NCBI GenBank assembly: GCA_944393295.1 | Contig: CALXZR010000088.1 | Location: 1 to 16,449 of the forward strand | DNA from: an uncultured Clostridia bacterium | GTDB taxonomy: Bacteria; Bacillota_A; Clostridia; TANB77; CAG-508 | Direction of reading: 5' to 3' | DNA length: 16,449 bases | Part shown: piece after piece, positions 1-7,454 of the stretch | How the letters are laid out: each line of letters starts with the position of its first letter | Position numbering within the stretch: the first letter of the stretch is position 1 | Position numbers and translations under genes: made by a program | The notes under the pieces: generated by a model | What the model was told of the DNA's origin: nothing | Database searches by the model: none | The model's input: the letters and a program-made list of their open reading frames with translations, nothing else

Positions 1-827
1 ATTCTAATTTTATAGATTTAAATAAATTAGGAGGAATTATTACAAAAGGTACTTCTTTAAAAGCAAGACCAGGAAATAAGCCACCAAGAGTTTGTGAAAC
101 TCCAAGTGGAATGTTAAATAGTATAGGGCTTCAAAATCCTGGTGTTGAATATTTTGCAAAATATGATTTACCTTGGCTTAGAGAATTTGATACAAAAATA
201 ATTGTAAATGCTTGTGGAAGTACAATTGACGAATATGTAGAACTTTGCAAAATCTTAAATGATTTAGATATAGATGGTGTCGAACTTAATTTATCTTGTC
301 CAAATGTAAAAGCTGGTTGCTTAGCTTTCGGAATGACTTATGAAGGAGTAAAAGAAGTAACTTCTAAAGTTAGGAAAGTTTTAGATAGAAAACCTCTAAT
401 TGTAAAACTAACACCAAATGTAACAGATATTACTCAGCCTGCTAAAGGAGCAGAAGATGCCGGTGCAGATGGAATATCTGCAATAAATACATTACTTGGA
501 ATGAAAATTGATATAGATAAAAGAAAGCCTGTACTTGCAAATAATACAGGTGGTTTATCTGGACCAGCTGTAAGACCAGTAGCTGTTAGAATGGTATATC
601 AAATAGCTCAAGCAGTAAAAATACCAATTTTAGGTTTAGGTGGAATTATGACAGAAGAAGATGCTATTGAATTTATGCTTGCAGGTGCAACAGCTGTTTC
701 AATAGGTTCTGGAAATTTCTACGATCCAGAAACTAGTATTAAGGTAATCGATGGAATAGAAAAATATATGCAAAAGCACAAAATTGAAGATATAAGTAGT
801 ATAATAGGAAAGGTAGAAATGAATTAG
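1..827 (+). CDS. pyrD: Dihydroorotate dehydrogenase, class 1 (PyrDB type), 5' end missing
   Basis: The gene enters the window already in frame; the first full codon is at position 3 and 274 residues are visible, so roughly the first 30 residues of a normal ~305-residue protein lie outside. The enzyme oxidises dihydroorotate to orotate in pyrimidine synthesis using FMN; the 1B form passes electrons to a PyrK subunit and NAD. Visible motifs are TPSGMLNSIGLQNPGV (substrate and FMN contacts), NLSCPNVK with the cysteine typical of the class 1 catalytic base, the KLTPNVTD strand, NNTGGLSG, and the GLGGIMTEEDAIEF then GATAVSIGS phosphate-binding segments near the C-terminus. The family and class are seen directly. 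The 1B subtype is inferred from overall similarity, because pyrK is not in the window. The next frame starts 8 bases after the stop with its own GAGG site, so it was probably cotranscribed. Confidence 0.95.
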   Translation, partial: SNFIDLNKLGGIITKGTSLKARPGNKPPRVCETPSGMLNSIGLQNPGVEYFAKYDLPWLREFDTKIIVNACGSTIDEYVELCKILNDLDIDGVELNLSCPNVKAGCLAFGMTYEGVKEVTSKVRKVLDRKPLIVKLTPNVTDITQPAKGAEDAGADGISAINTLLGMKIDIDKRKPVLANNTGGLSGPAVRPVAVRMVYQIAQAVKIPILGLGGIMTEEDAIEFMLAGATAVSIGSGNFYDPETSIKVIDGIEKYMQKHKIEDISSIIGKVEMN

Positions 828-835
828 AGGAAACT

Positions 836-1756
836 ATGAAAAGAGATTTTGAAGAAATTTATAAAGAGCTATATATAAAGTATAATGATTTAGCAAAGAA
901 ATCAAATATGATTCAAAGAACGAAATCAATGATATATATTATTTTATGTATTGTTTTAATAATTGTTTTAAATATCGGTTTATACAATAATGTTGAGTTT
1001 CCAATTTTTTTAGTAGCGAATGCTTCATGTATTTCATTAAGTATTCTTATTTTTAAAAAAATAAAAATAGAAAGTAAATATACTCCAATATATAAAAATA
1101 ATTTAATTTCTGCCTGTATTAAAGGAGCAAATAGTAATTTTAATTACGAACCAGAAAAAAAATGAATAAAGAAACATATTTAAAATCAGGGTTTAATTCA
1201 TATTTTGATAAATATTATTCAGAAGACTATATATGGATTTTTAGAAAATGGAACATCTATAGAAATATCAGACTTATGTATCGAAAAAACTGATTATGAT
1301 AATACTTCACATAATATTAATGTTTTTTCTGGAATTTATGAATATATAAAATTGCCAGTACAATTCAATACAGCTTTTTTAATTAGAAAAAATTCTAAAA
1401 TGGATGAATTTTTTTCATCTAGAATTGAAATTGATTCTGCTGAATTTGAAAAAGTTTTTGATTGCTTTGAGGAATCTTCTGAAGGTGACGAAATTAAAGT
1501 AATGGAATTACTAACATCAGATATTATTGAAAAAATTTTAGAATTTGCAAAAAATACATCTTTAGAAAATAAATTAACAATAAAATTTAAAAATAATGAA
1601 TTATTTTTTGCAATAGATGGGGATAATCAGTTTGAAATTCCTAAAATAAAAAGTTTTGTAGATAAGGAAACTTTAAAAAAATATTATAATATAGTAGATT
1701 ATTCAATTCAATTAGCAAATTTATTTGTAGATAGAATAAAAGAATTAAATGGATAA
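836..1756 (+). pseudogene. DUF3137-type membrane protein gene broken by two frameshifts
   Basis: This is a damaged paralogue of the intact gene at 2272-3213. Residues from the ATG at 836 match its N-terminus (MKRDFEEIYKELY against MKRSFTEVYNEVY) with two hydrophobic segments. The frame then stops at 1163-1165, straight after a run of eight A (1155-1162). Homology continues in another frame from 1162 (NKETYLKSGF up to SEDYI, about 1233) and then returns to the first frame as YGFLENGTSIEISD, running to the stop at 1754-1756. The simplest history is loss of one A from an A9 run and loss of one TA unit from the TATATA tract near 1229-1235, giving a net loss of three bases. The C-terminal part keeps DSAEFEK, MELLTSDIIEK and RIKELN. 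A TTG at 1205 opens the last frame but has no ribosome site and is unlikely to be a start. Alternatives are sequencing or assembly errors, or slippage at A8. DUF3137 has no established function. Confidence 0.75.
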
Positions 1757-1771
1757 AAAATTAATTTTTTA

Positions 1772-1800
1772 TTGATAAAATTTTTTTTATTAGTTAAAAT
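1772..1800 (+). promoter_or_regulatory. Sigma-A promoter for the 118-residue membrane protein
   Basis: TTGATA at 1772-1777 and TAAAAT at 1795-1800 are separated by 17 bases, close to the vegetative consensus. The site lies just downstream of the broken DUF3137 gene and 41 bases before the next start. The AT-only palindrome around 1755-1770 is too weak to count as a terminator. Confidence 0.6.
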
Positions 1801-1841
1801 ATAAATATAATTATCCAAACAAAAGAAAAGGAGATAAAAAA

Positions 1842-2198
1842 ATGGGAAAAAAAGTAAGCAATTTATATTCTAGTGTTGTAGCAGGAAATGAAGGTATTAC
1901 AGAAAAAAATGTAAAAAATTTATTTATATGGTATGATTTATTTAGCTATGCATTATCTTTTCAGTTAATATTTATTTTTGCATATTCAATAAATATGAAT
2001 TATGCTACTACAATGCTTTCTGCAATATTTATTTTAATAATGGATACAGTCTTAAAGAATGTTTTAGAAAAAGATGTAAAAAGCTATAAAAGATTAGCAG
2101 CAAGAATGTCTTTAGTAAAATTGTGGACAATACCTTTATTAATACTAGGAATTATTACAACTGTTGCAATTATTGTAGTTACATTTGGATTAATATAA
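1842..2198 (+). CDS. Small three-helix membrane protein, unrecognised
   Basis: I do not recognise this 118-residue protein. It has a polar N-terminus of about 30 residues and three likely membrane helices at about 32-51, 54-71 and 95-118. A basic loop (KDVKSYKRLAAR) lies between the second and third helices, and the protein ends inside or just after the last helix. The start is well supported: AGGAG at 1829-1833, eight bases before the ATG. It has its own promoter upstream and a strong terminator 16 bases downstream, so it can be expressed alone. It lies between two copies of a DUF3137-type membrane protein, which suggests a shared membrane role, but nothing in the sequence shows an activity or binding site. 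Confidence 0.85.
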   Translation: MGKKVSNLYSSVVAGNEGITEKNVKNLFIWYDLFSYALSFQLIFIFAYSINMNYATTMLSAIFILIMDTVLKNVLEKDVKSYKRLAARMSLVKLWTIPLLILGIITTVAIIVVTFGLI

Positions 2199-2214
2199 AG
2201 TAAAATTAATTATT

Positions 2215-2241
2215 AAATACGTGCTTTTAAGCACGTATTTT
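2215..2241 (+). terminator. Rho-independent terminator
   Basis: AAATACGTGCTT (2215-2226) and AAGCACGTATTT (2229-2240) are perfect inverse complements around two central bases and are followed by T. The hairpin closes the 118-residue membrane protein gene. The next gene begins only 31 bases later with no room for an obvious promoter, so read-through may feed it. Confidence 0.85.
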
Positions 2242-2271
2242 GTATAAAAATTTAACTTAAGAGGAAGATAT

Positions 2272-3213
2272 ATGAAAAGAAGTTTTACAGAAGTATATAA
2301 TGAAGTTTATGCAAAAAATAATGATAAATTAGAAGCTTTAAAAAAAGATAGAATGGTAAAAACAATAATATTTATTTTAGTAATTATTTTTACTATATTT
2401 TTAGGAATTAATATAGGAAAAAATAATGAAGGATTTTTTATACTATCATTTTTTGCTGTTTTTATAGAGTTGATAGCATTTATAATATTTGCAAGAAAAT
2501 CTACGGATTCTTTATATAATAGAATGTATAAAGCAAATGTAATAGCAGAGATTATAAGAGGCGTAGATAGTAATTTAAAATATAATCCAGATTATGGAAT
2601 TAGTGAAACTAATTATAGAAAGTCAAAATTCAATTTATACTATGATATTTTTAGTTCAGAAGATTATATATGTGGAAAGCTCGAAAATGGAATTTCTGTT
2701 GAAATGTCTGAGGTTAGAACTCAAGAATGGCAGGAAAGTACAGATAGTGATGGAAATACTACGAGAACCCTAGTTACAACTTTTTCTGGTTTTTATGGAG
2801 TACTTGAGCTACCAACTTTTTTATTAGCTAGTTTTATTATTTGCAAAAACAGCAAGATTAGAGAATTTTCTGAAACAAGAATAGAGTTAGATTCTGCTGA
2901 ATTTGAAAAAAGATTTGATTGTTTTGCAATGGAGCTAGATAAAGTAAAAACAATGGAATTATTAACATCAGATATAATAGAAAAATTTATAGATTTTTCA
3001 GATAAAGCTTTAGAAAAAAAAGGACTACAATTTAAATGTGAGGGAAATAGAATATATTTTGCAATAATAAATTCCAATACTTTTGAAGCTCCAAAAATAC
3101 GAAAAGTAATGCAATTTGACGAATTATATAAATACTACAATATGATAGATTATCCAATACAAATTGCAAGTGAATTTGTAAAAAGAATTAAGGAATTAAA
3201 TATAAATAATTAA
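2272..3213 (+). CDS. DUF3137 domain-containing membrane protein
   Basis: This 313-residue protein has a charged N-terminus (1-29), two membrane helices (about 30-48 and 54-74) and a long soluble C-terminal domain. The domain shows the DUF3137 pattern: YNPDYGISE after the helices, then SSEDYICGKLENG, FSGFYGVLELP, DSAEFEKRFDCF, MELLTSDIIEK and a YY..IDY..Q.A segment near the end. The family assignment is from recalled sequence pattern, not a search. Family function is not established; members are often seen near LemA-type membrane proteins, but none is visible here. The start at ATG 2272 follows GAGG at 2261-2264. It is the intact paralogue of the broken gene at 836-1756, so the cluster arose by duplication around a small membrane protein. 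Its transcript probably ends before the T-box promoter at 3221, though I see no strong terminator. Confidence 0.85.
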   Translation: MKRSFTEVYNEVYAKNNDKLEALKKDRMVKTIIFILVIIFTIFLGINIGKNNEGFFILSFFAVFIELIAFIIFARKSTDSLYNRMYKANVIAEIIRGVDSNLKYNPDYGISETNYRKSKFNLYYDIFSSEDYICGKLENGISVEMSEVRTQEWQESTDSDGNTTRTLVTTFSGFYGVLELPTFLLASFIICKNSKIREFSETRIELDSAEFEKRFDCFAMELDKVKTMELLTSDIIEKFIDFSDKALEKKGLQFKCEGNRIYFAIINSNTFEAPKIRKVMQFDELYKYYNMIDYPIQIASEFVKRIKELNINN

Positions 3214-3220
3214 AAAACTA

Positions 3221-3249
3221 TTGTAAATTAAAACAATTTGTGTTATTAT
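3221..3249 (+). promoter_or_regulatory. Sigma-A promoter of the valS operon (extended -10)
   Basis: TTGTAA (3221-3226), a 17-base spacer and TATTAT (3244-3249) with TG one base upstream of the -10. Predicted initiation near 3256 places the whole T-box leader in the transcript. Confidence 0.55.
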
Positions 3250-3255
3250 TTGTAT

Positions 3256-3505
3256 ATCATAAAAAAATGGCTATGAAAAAGAGTAGTAAATTAAAACTAT
3301 CTAGAAAGAGAAAAGAAGTCTTAGGCTGAAAGCTTCTTATAGAAAAGATAATTGAAGTAACTTTGGAGCTGATAAACTGAAAATAACTTTAAGTTTATCC
3401 GCTGATGTCAGCGTTAAAAACAAAGAGATATTGTAAGAAATTATAATAATAAAGGTGGTACCGTGAATATAAAATTCGCCCTTAGGATAAGGCGAATTTT
3501 TTTTA
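3256..3505 (+). promoter_or_regulatory. T-box riboswitch, valine-specific (specifier GTA)
   Basis: The leader senses uncharged tRNA-Val and controls premature termination. The T-box core AAGGTGGTACCGTG is at 3452-3465. Its tRNA-end contact TGGT (3456-3459) would pair with an ACCA tail, meaning discriminator A, as in tRNA-Val. A Stem I distal element is visible around GGCTGAAAGC (near 3323). In the specifier loop, GAAGTAACTTTGGAG places codon GTA at 3357-3359. Two further helices follow: GATAAACT/AGTTTATC (3371-3378 with 3392-3399) and CGCTGA/TCAGCG (3400-3405 with 3408-3413). The CCTT strand at 3480-3483 can pair with the AAGG of the T-box core as the antiterminator. The specifier, the discriminator contact and downstream valS agree with each other. 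The 5' limit is inferred from the promoter. Confidence 0.93.
3471..3505 (+). terminator. Regulated terminator of the Val T-box
   Basis: AAAATTCGCC (3471-3480) pairs with GGCGAATTTT (3491-3500) and is followed by a T run. The hairpin competes with the antiterminator formed by the T-box core, so it stops transcription when tRNA-Val is charged. Confidence 0.92.
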
Positions 3506-3538
3506 TTACAAAAGATGAAATAAAATTTGGAGGAATAT

Positions 3539-4012
3539 ATGGAAAGTGAAAATGAGTTTGTAGATCCAATAAAGATTATATATGAAGAAAGAAGAGTAGC
3601 AAATTTAGATAAAGACGAAGAAATTGCAATATTAAGAGCTTGTGGATATTCAATTCCAAAAGATGAAAGTAAATTAAATGAAATAGCTGTTAAAATGTTA
3701 AACTTTTTAGATAGATTAACAGAAAAAGAAAGAAATAAAATTAAAAATAGTGCAAAAACTATTTCTAAGAAAAAGAAAGTTTTAAGAGAAATTGGTATAA
3801 AGGAGCAAATGTTTGAAGATTTAGAATTTAAAACTCCTTTAGAACTTTTATCTTCTCATAGTAAACATGAGTTAAATTTATTTAAAAATATTGATGAATG
3901 TGAAGAAGAATCAAAAGAAACCTTGCTAGAAACAGTACAAATGGGATTTGATATTCAAAATGATTATATTGATAATATAGAAAATATGATTTTAAATGGC
4001 ACTAATAACTAA
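3539..4012 (+). CDS. Unrecognised charged protein between the Val T-box and valS
   Basis: This 157-residue protein has no family I recognise. It has no signal peptide or membrane helix. It is rich in Lys and Glu and looks helical: an acidic N-terminus (MESENEFVDP), a basic middle (about residues 60-90, with SKKKKVLREIG) and an acidic C-terminal stretch (IDECEEESKETLLETVQ). There are no cysteine pairs typical of zinc sites and no NTP-binding motif. The start is set at ATG 3539, five bases after GGAGG (3529-3533). An in-frame TTG at 3527 lies against that site and is not credible. The gene is the first after the T-box terminator and lies 35 bases before valS with no terminator between, so it should be induced by uncharged tRNA-Val together with valS. 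Any link to tRNA or ValRS function is inference from position only. Confidence 0.88.
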   Translation: MESENEFVDPIKIIYEERRVANLDKDEEIAILRACGYSIPKDESKLNEIAVKMLNFLDRLTEKERNKIKNSAKTISKKKKVLREIGIKEQMFEDLEFKTPLELLSSHSKHELNLFKNIDECEEESKETLLETVQMGFDIQNDYIDNIENMILNGTNN

Positions 4013-4047
4013 GAAATATATTAGTAAATAAAAAGGAGGAGAAGCCA

Positions 4048-6732
4048 ATGCTTGAAAACCATAAGATGAAGGATAAATTTAATCCAAAAGATTTTGAAGA
4101 CAAATTGTATAAAGAATGGGAAGAAAAAGGATATTTTAAACCTTCAGAAGACAAAACAAAGGAAACCTTTTGCGTTATGATGCCACCACCAAATGTTACT
4201 GGAAAATTGCATATGGGACATGCTTTAGATGATACTTTGCAAGATATTTTAGTTCGTTATAAGAGAATAAGAGGTTATAGAACTCTTTGGGTTCCAGGAA
4301 CTGATCATGCTTCTATTTCAACAGAGATGAAAGTAGTACAAAAATTAAAAGCAGAAGGAAAAAGCAAAAAAGATTTAGGAAGAGAAAAATTTATTGAAGA
4401 AGCATGGGAATGGACTCATTTGTATGGTGGAACTATTATGGAGCAACAAAGAAAACTAGGTTGTTCTTGTGATTGGGATAGAAAAAGATTTACTTTGGAT
4501 GAAGGAATGTCAGATGCTGTATTAGAACAATTTGTAAATCTTTACAATAAAGGACTGATTTACAAAGGTAAAAGAATGGTAAATTGGTGTACTAGTTGCA
4601 ATACTTCTATTTCAGATGCTGAAGTAGAATATAAGGAAGAGGCTTCTCACTTATGGCATATTCGTTATAAAATTAAAGGTGAAGATAAATATGTTGTTGT
4701 TGCTACTACAAGACCAGAAACAATGCTTGGAGATACAGCTGTAGCAGTTCATCCAGAAGATGAAAGATATAAAGATATTGTTGGAAAAACTTGTATTTTA
4801 CCAATTATGGATAAAGAGATTCCAATAATTGCTGATGAATTTGTAGAAAAAGATTTTGGAACAGGTTGTGTTAAAATAACTCCAGCACATGATATGAATG
4901 ATTATCAAGCAGGTTTAAGACATAATTTAGAAATTGTAGAAGTATTTGATGAAAATTTCAAAATGGGAAATCTAAAACCAGAATATGCTGGTATGGAATT
5001 AAAAGAAGCAAGAGAAAAGATAGTAGAAAAATTAAAAGAGATAGGTGCTTTAGTAAAAGAAGAAGAATATACACATAATGTAGGAAAATGTGAGAGATGT
5101 AAAAGTACAATAGAACCTAAAATTTCAGAGCAATGGTTTGTAAAAATGAAACCATTAGCAGAGCCTGCAATAAAGGCTGTTAGAAACGATAGTATAAAAT
5201 TTATTCCAAAAAGATATGAAAAAACTTACTTTAACTGGATGGAAAATATACAAGATTGGTGTATTTCACGTCAATTGTGGTGGGGACATAGAATACCAGC
5301 ATATTACTGTGATACTTGTGGTCATATAAATGTTTCAAAAAAAGCTGTAGAAAAATGTGAAAAATGTGGAGGAACAAATTTGCACCAAGATGAAGACACT
5401 TTAGATACTTGGTTTAGTTCTGCATTGTGGCCATTTTCAACATTAGGTTGGCCAAATAAAAATTCTGAAGACTTAAAAGAATTTTATCCAACTAATGTAC
5501 TAGTTACTGGATATGATATTATTTTCTTCTGGGTAGCAAGAATGATTTTCTCTGGATTAGAGCTTATGGGAGAAAAACCTTTTTCTGATATTTTAATACA
5601 TGGTATTGTAAGAGACAGTCAAGGAAGAAAAATGAGTAAGACTCTTGGAAATGGCATAGATCCACTTGAAGTTATTGATAAATATGGAACTGATAGCCTA
5701 AGATTTTCTTTAATTAGTGGAACAACTGCTGGAAATGATATACGTTATATGACTGAAAAATTAGAACAAGCTTCAAATTTTGCAAATAAAATTTGGAATG
5801 CTGCAAAATTTATAACAATGAATCTAGCAGAGGATAAAGATATTATTGAATTTTCTAAAAAAGCATACAATGAAGAAACAGATACCTACAATAAAGATTT
5901 ATTAAAAATAGAAGACAAATGGATATTAAACAAACTAGATATACTAGTTTCAGAGGTAACTCAAAATATAGAAAATTACGATTTAGGTGTTGCACTAGAT
6001 AAAATTTATAATTTTATATGGAATGAATTCTGTGATTGGTATATTGAAATGGTGAAACCAAGATTATATAGTGAAAATTATGAAGAAAAAGTCTTAGTTT
6101 GCTTTGTTTTAAATCAAGTTTTTGGAATATCTTTGAAATTATTACACCCATTTATGCCTTTTGTTACTTCAGAAATTTATAGTAAATTAGTTTGCTATGA
6201 TGATAAGGATTTAATGATAAGTAATTGGCCAAAGGCAAAGGAAAAATTTGAATTTGAGAAAGAGGAACAAATAGTAGAAAAACTTAAAAAACTAATTACA
6301 GAAATTAGAAATATAAGAACTCATATGAATGTACATCCAACTAAGAAATCTAAATTAATATTAGTAACAAACACCCTAAGAGTAGAGCTAGAAAATGCAA
6401 AAGATTTCTTAAGCAAATTAGGATTTGCAAATGAGGTAAAAATTCAAGAAGATTTATCTGGAATAAATGAGAAAGCAATTTCAATAGTTGTAGACGATTT
6501 AAAAGCTTTTATACCTTTTGAAGATTTAGTAGATATTGAAGAAGAAATTACAAGATTAGAAAATGAAAAGAAAAGATTAGAAGCAGAAGTATTAAGAGGA
6601 GAAAAGATGCTTTCAAATCAAGGCTTTATTAGTAAAGCACCAGAAGCAAAGGTAAATGAAGAAAAGAAAAAATTAGAAAATTATAGAGAAATGCTAAAAG
6701 CGGTAAGTGAAAGAATTAAAACATTAAAATAG
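4048..6732 (+). CDS. valS: Valyl-tRNA synthetase
   Basis: This class I synthetase attaches valine to tRNA-Val and hydrolyses mischarged Thr-tRNA-Val. At 894 residues it is full length for bacterial ValRS. Visible in order are the HIGH-type motif HMGH (residues 55-58, after MPPPNVTGK), a CTSCNT segment, the CP1 editing domain with VVATTRPETMLGDTAVAVHP and KITPAHDMND, cysteine pairs CERCKS and CDTC...CEKCGG, and DTWFSSALWPFSTLGW. These are followed by the KMSKS-type loop KMSKT (528-532), an anticodon-binding helical domain, and the C-terminal coiled-coil arm (EEITRLENEKKRLEAEV to the end) typical of ValRS. AAGGAGG lies just upstream of ATG 4048. The valine T-box is upstream and comFC follows 34 bases after the stop. 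No missing key residue was seen. Confidence 0.98.
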   Translation: MLENHKMKDKFNPKDFEDKLYKEWEEKGYFKPSEDKTKETFCVMMPPPNVTGKLHMGHALDDTLQDILVRYKRIRGYRTLWVPGTDHASISTEMKVVQKLKAEGKSKKDLGREKFIEEAWEWTHLYGGTIMEQQRKLGCSCDWDRKRFTLDEGMSDAVLEQFVNLYNKGLIYKGKRMVNWCTSCNTSISDAEVEYKEEASHLWHIRYKIKGEDKYVVVATTRPETMLGDTAVAVHPEDERYKDIVGKTCILPIMDKEIPIIADEFVEKDFGTGCVKITPAHDMNDYQAGLRHNLEIVEVFDENFKMGNLKPEYAGMELKEAREKIVEKLKEIGALVKEEEYTHNVGKCERCKSTIEPKISEQWFVKMKPLAEPAIKAVRNDSIKFIPKRYEKTYFNWMENIQDWCISRQLWWGHRIPAYYCDTCGHINVSKKAVEKCEKCGGTNLHQDEDTLDTWFSSALWPFSTLGWPNKNSEDLKEFYPTNVLVTGYDIIFFWVARMIFSGLELMGEKPFSDILIHGIVRDSQGRKMSKTLGNGIDPLEVIDKYGTDSLRFSLISGTTAGNDIRYMTEKLEQASNFANKIWNAAKFITMNLAEDKDIIEFSKKAYNEETDTYNKDLLKIEDKWILNKLDILVSEVTQNIENYDLGVALDKIYNFIWNEFCDWYIEMVKPRLYSENYEEKVLVCFVLNQVFGISLKLLHPFMPFVTSEIYSKLVCYDDKDLMISNWPKAKEKFEFEKEEQIVEKLKKLITEIRNIRTHMNVHPTKKSKLILVTNTLRVELENAKDFLSKLGFANEVKIQEDLSGINEKAISIVVDDLKAFIPFEDLVDIEEEITRLENEKKRLEAEVLRGEKMLSNQGFISKAPEAKVNEEKKKLENYREMLKAVSERIKTLK

Positions 6733-6766
6733 TAAATATAAATTGGGGGCAAAGAAAGGAGCGATT

Positions 6767-7438
6767 ATGAGCTTAGAATTTGTTCTCAATTTTTTATTTC
6801 CACCAATTTGTGTAAATTGTGGAAAAATAACAGAAAATTGGATTTTAGACAAGTATGAAGAAAATAAATGGATTTGTAATTCTTGCAAACAAAAAATAAT
6901 AAAATTTAAAAAAGCTCAAATACTAAAGGTTAGAAATACCTACTATAATAAATTTGTATATATTTTCGAATACAAGCATATTATAAGAAAATTAATAATA
7001 AATTATAAATTTAAGTCAGAATCTTATATAAGTAATTTTTTTGCAGAAATTATACTAAAAGATAAAAATTTGTGTAGAAATTTTTTTATTTATGATATAA
7101 TCATACCAGTTCCAATGAGTAAATCAAAGTTAAAAAAAAGAGGATATAATCAAACAGAATTAATAGCAAAAAAGTTGTCGAAAAAATTAAAAATTAAAAC
7201 AGAAAAGCTGTTACTAAAAAAAGAAAATATTCAAACACAAAGTAGATTGTTAAAAACTGGAAGAAGAAGCAATGTTAGAGGAGCTTTTTACATTTTAGAA
7301 AAAGAAAAAATACATAATAAAAAAATAATTTTAGTTGATGATATATTTACAACAGGAGCAACTATAAGAGAATGTTGCAAAATACTAAAAGAAGCTGGAG
7401 CACAAGATATTTTAGTATTAGTACTAGCAAAAGATTAA
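6767..7438 (+). CDS. comFC: ComF family phosphoribosyltransferase-like protein
   Basis: This 223-residue protein has the ComFC layout. A short zinc-finger-like N-terminus has CVNC (C15, C18) and CNSC (C37, C40). A type I phosphoribosyltransferase fold follows, with IIPVPMSKSKLKKRGYNQTE and the PRPP-loop motif VDDIFTTGAT (about 190-199). In Bacillus and others ComFC takes part in natural DNA uptake. Its exact activity is not settled and many non-competent bacteria carry it. ATG 6767 is chosen because AAAGGAG (6755-6761) precedes it; a TTG at 6743 in the same frame lacks a ribosome site. It lies in the same transcription unit as valS and 16 bases before the KAP NTPase gene. No other competence gene is in the window. 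Confidence 0.9.
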   Translation: MSLEFVLNFLFPPICVNCGKITENWILDKYEENKWICNSCKQKIIKFKKAQILKVRNTYYNKFVYIFEYKHIIRKLIINYKFKSESYISNFFAEIILKDKNLCRNFFIYDIIIPVPMSKSKLKKRGYNQTELIAKKLSKKLKIKTEKLLLKKENIQTQSRLLKTGRRSNVRGAFYILEKEKIHNKKIILVDDIFTTGATIRECCKILKEAGAQDILVLVLAKD

Positions 7439-7454
7439 AAGAAAGGAATGAAAG

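Noticed and set aside
1205..1207. TTG as the start of an independent gene 1205-1756
   Set aside because: No ribosome site, and the encoded protein is only the C-terminal two-thirds of the paralogue; a frameshifted gene explains it better.
1755..1770. AAAAAATTAATTTTTT palindrome as a terminator
   Set aside because: It has only A-T pairs, and such tracts are common by chance here.
2793..3077. Minus-strand open frame inside the intact DUF3137 gene
   Set aside because: It is antisense to a conserved domain and has no start signals; the frame is a by-product of AT-rich codons. The same holds for 11733-11930 inside the repeat region.
3527..3538. TTG start upstream of the 157-residue gene
   Set aside because: It overlaps the GGAGG site that serves ATG 3539, so it cannot be the start.
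6743..6766. TTG start upstream of comFC
   Set aside because: No ribosome site precedes it, while AAAGGAG sits correctly before ATG 6767, and the family usually begins near the zinc-finger segment.
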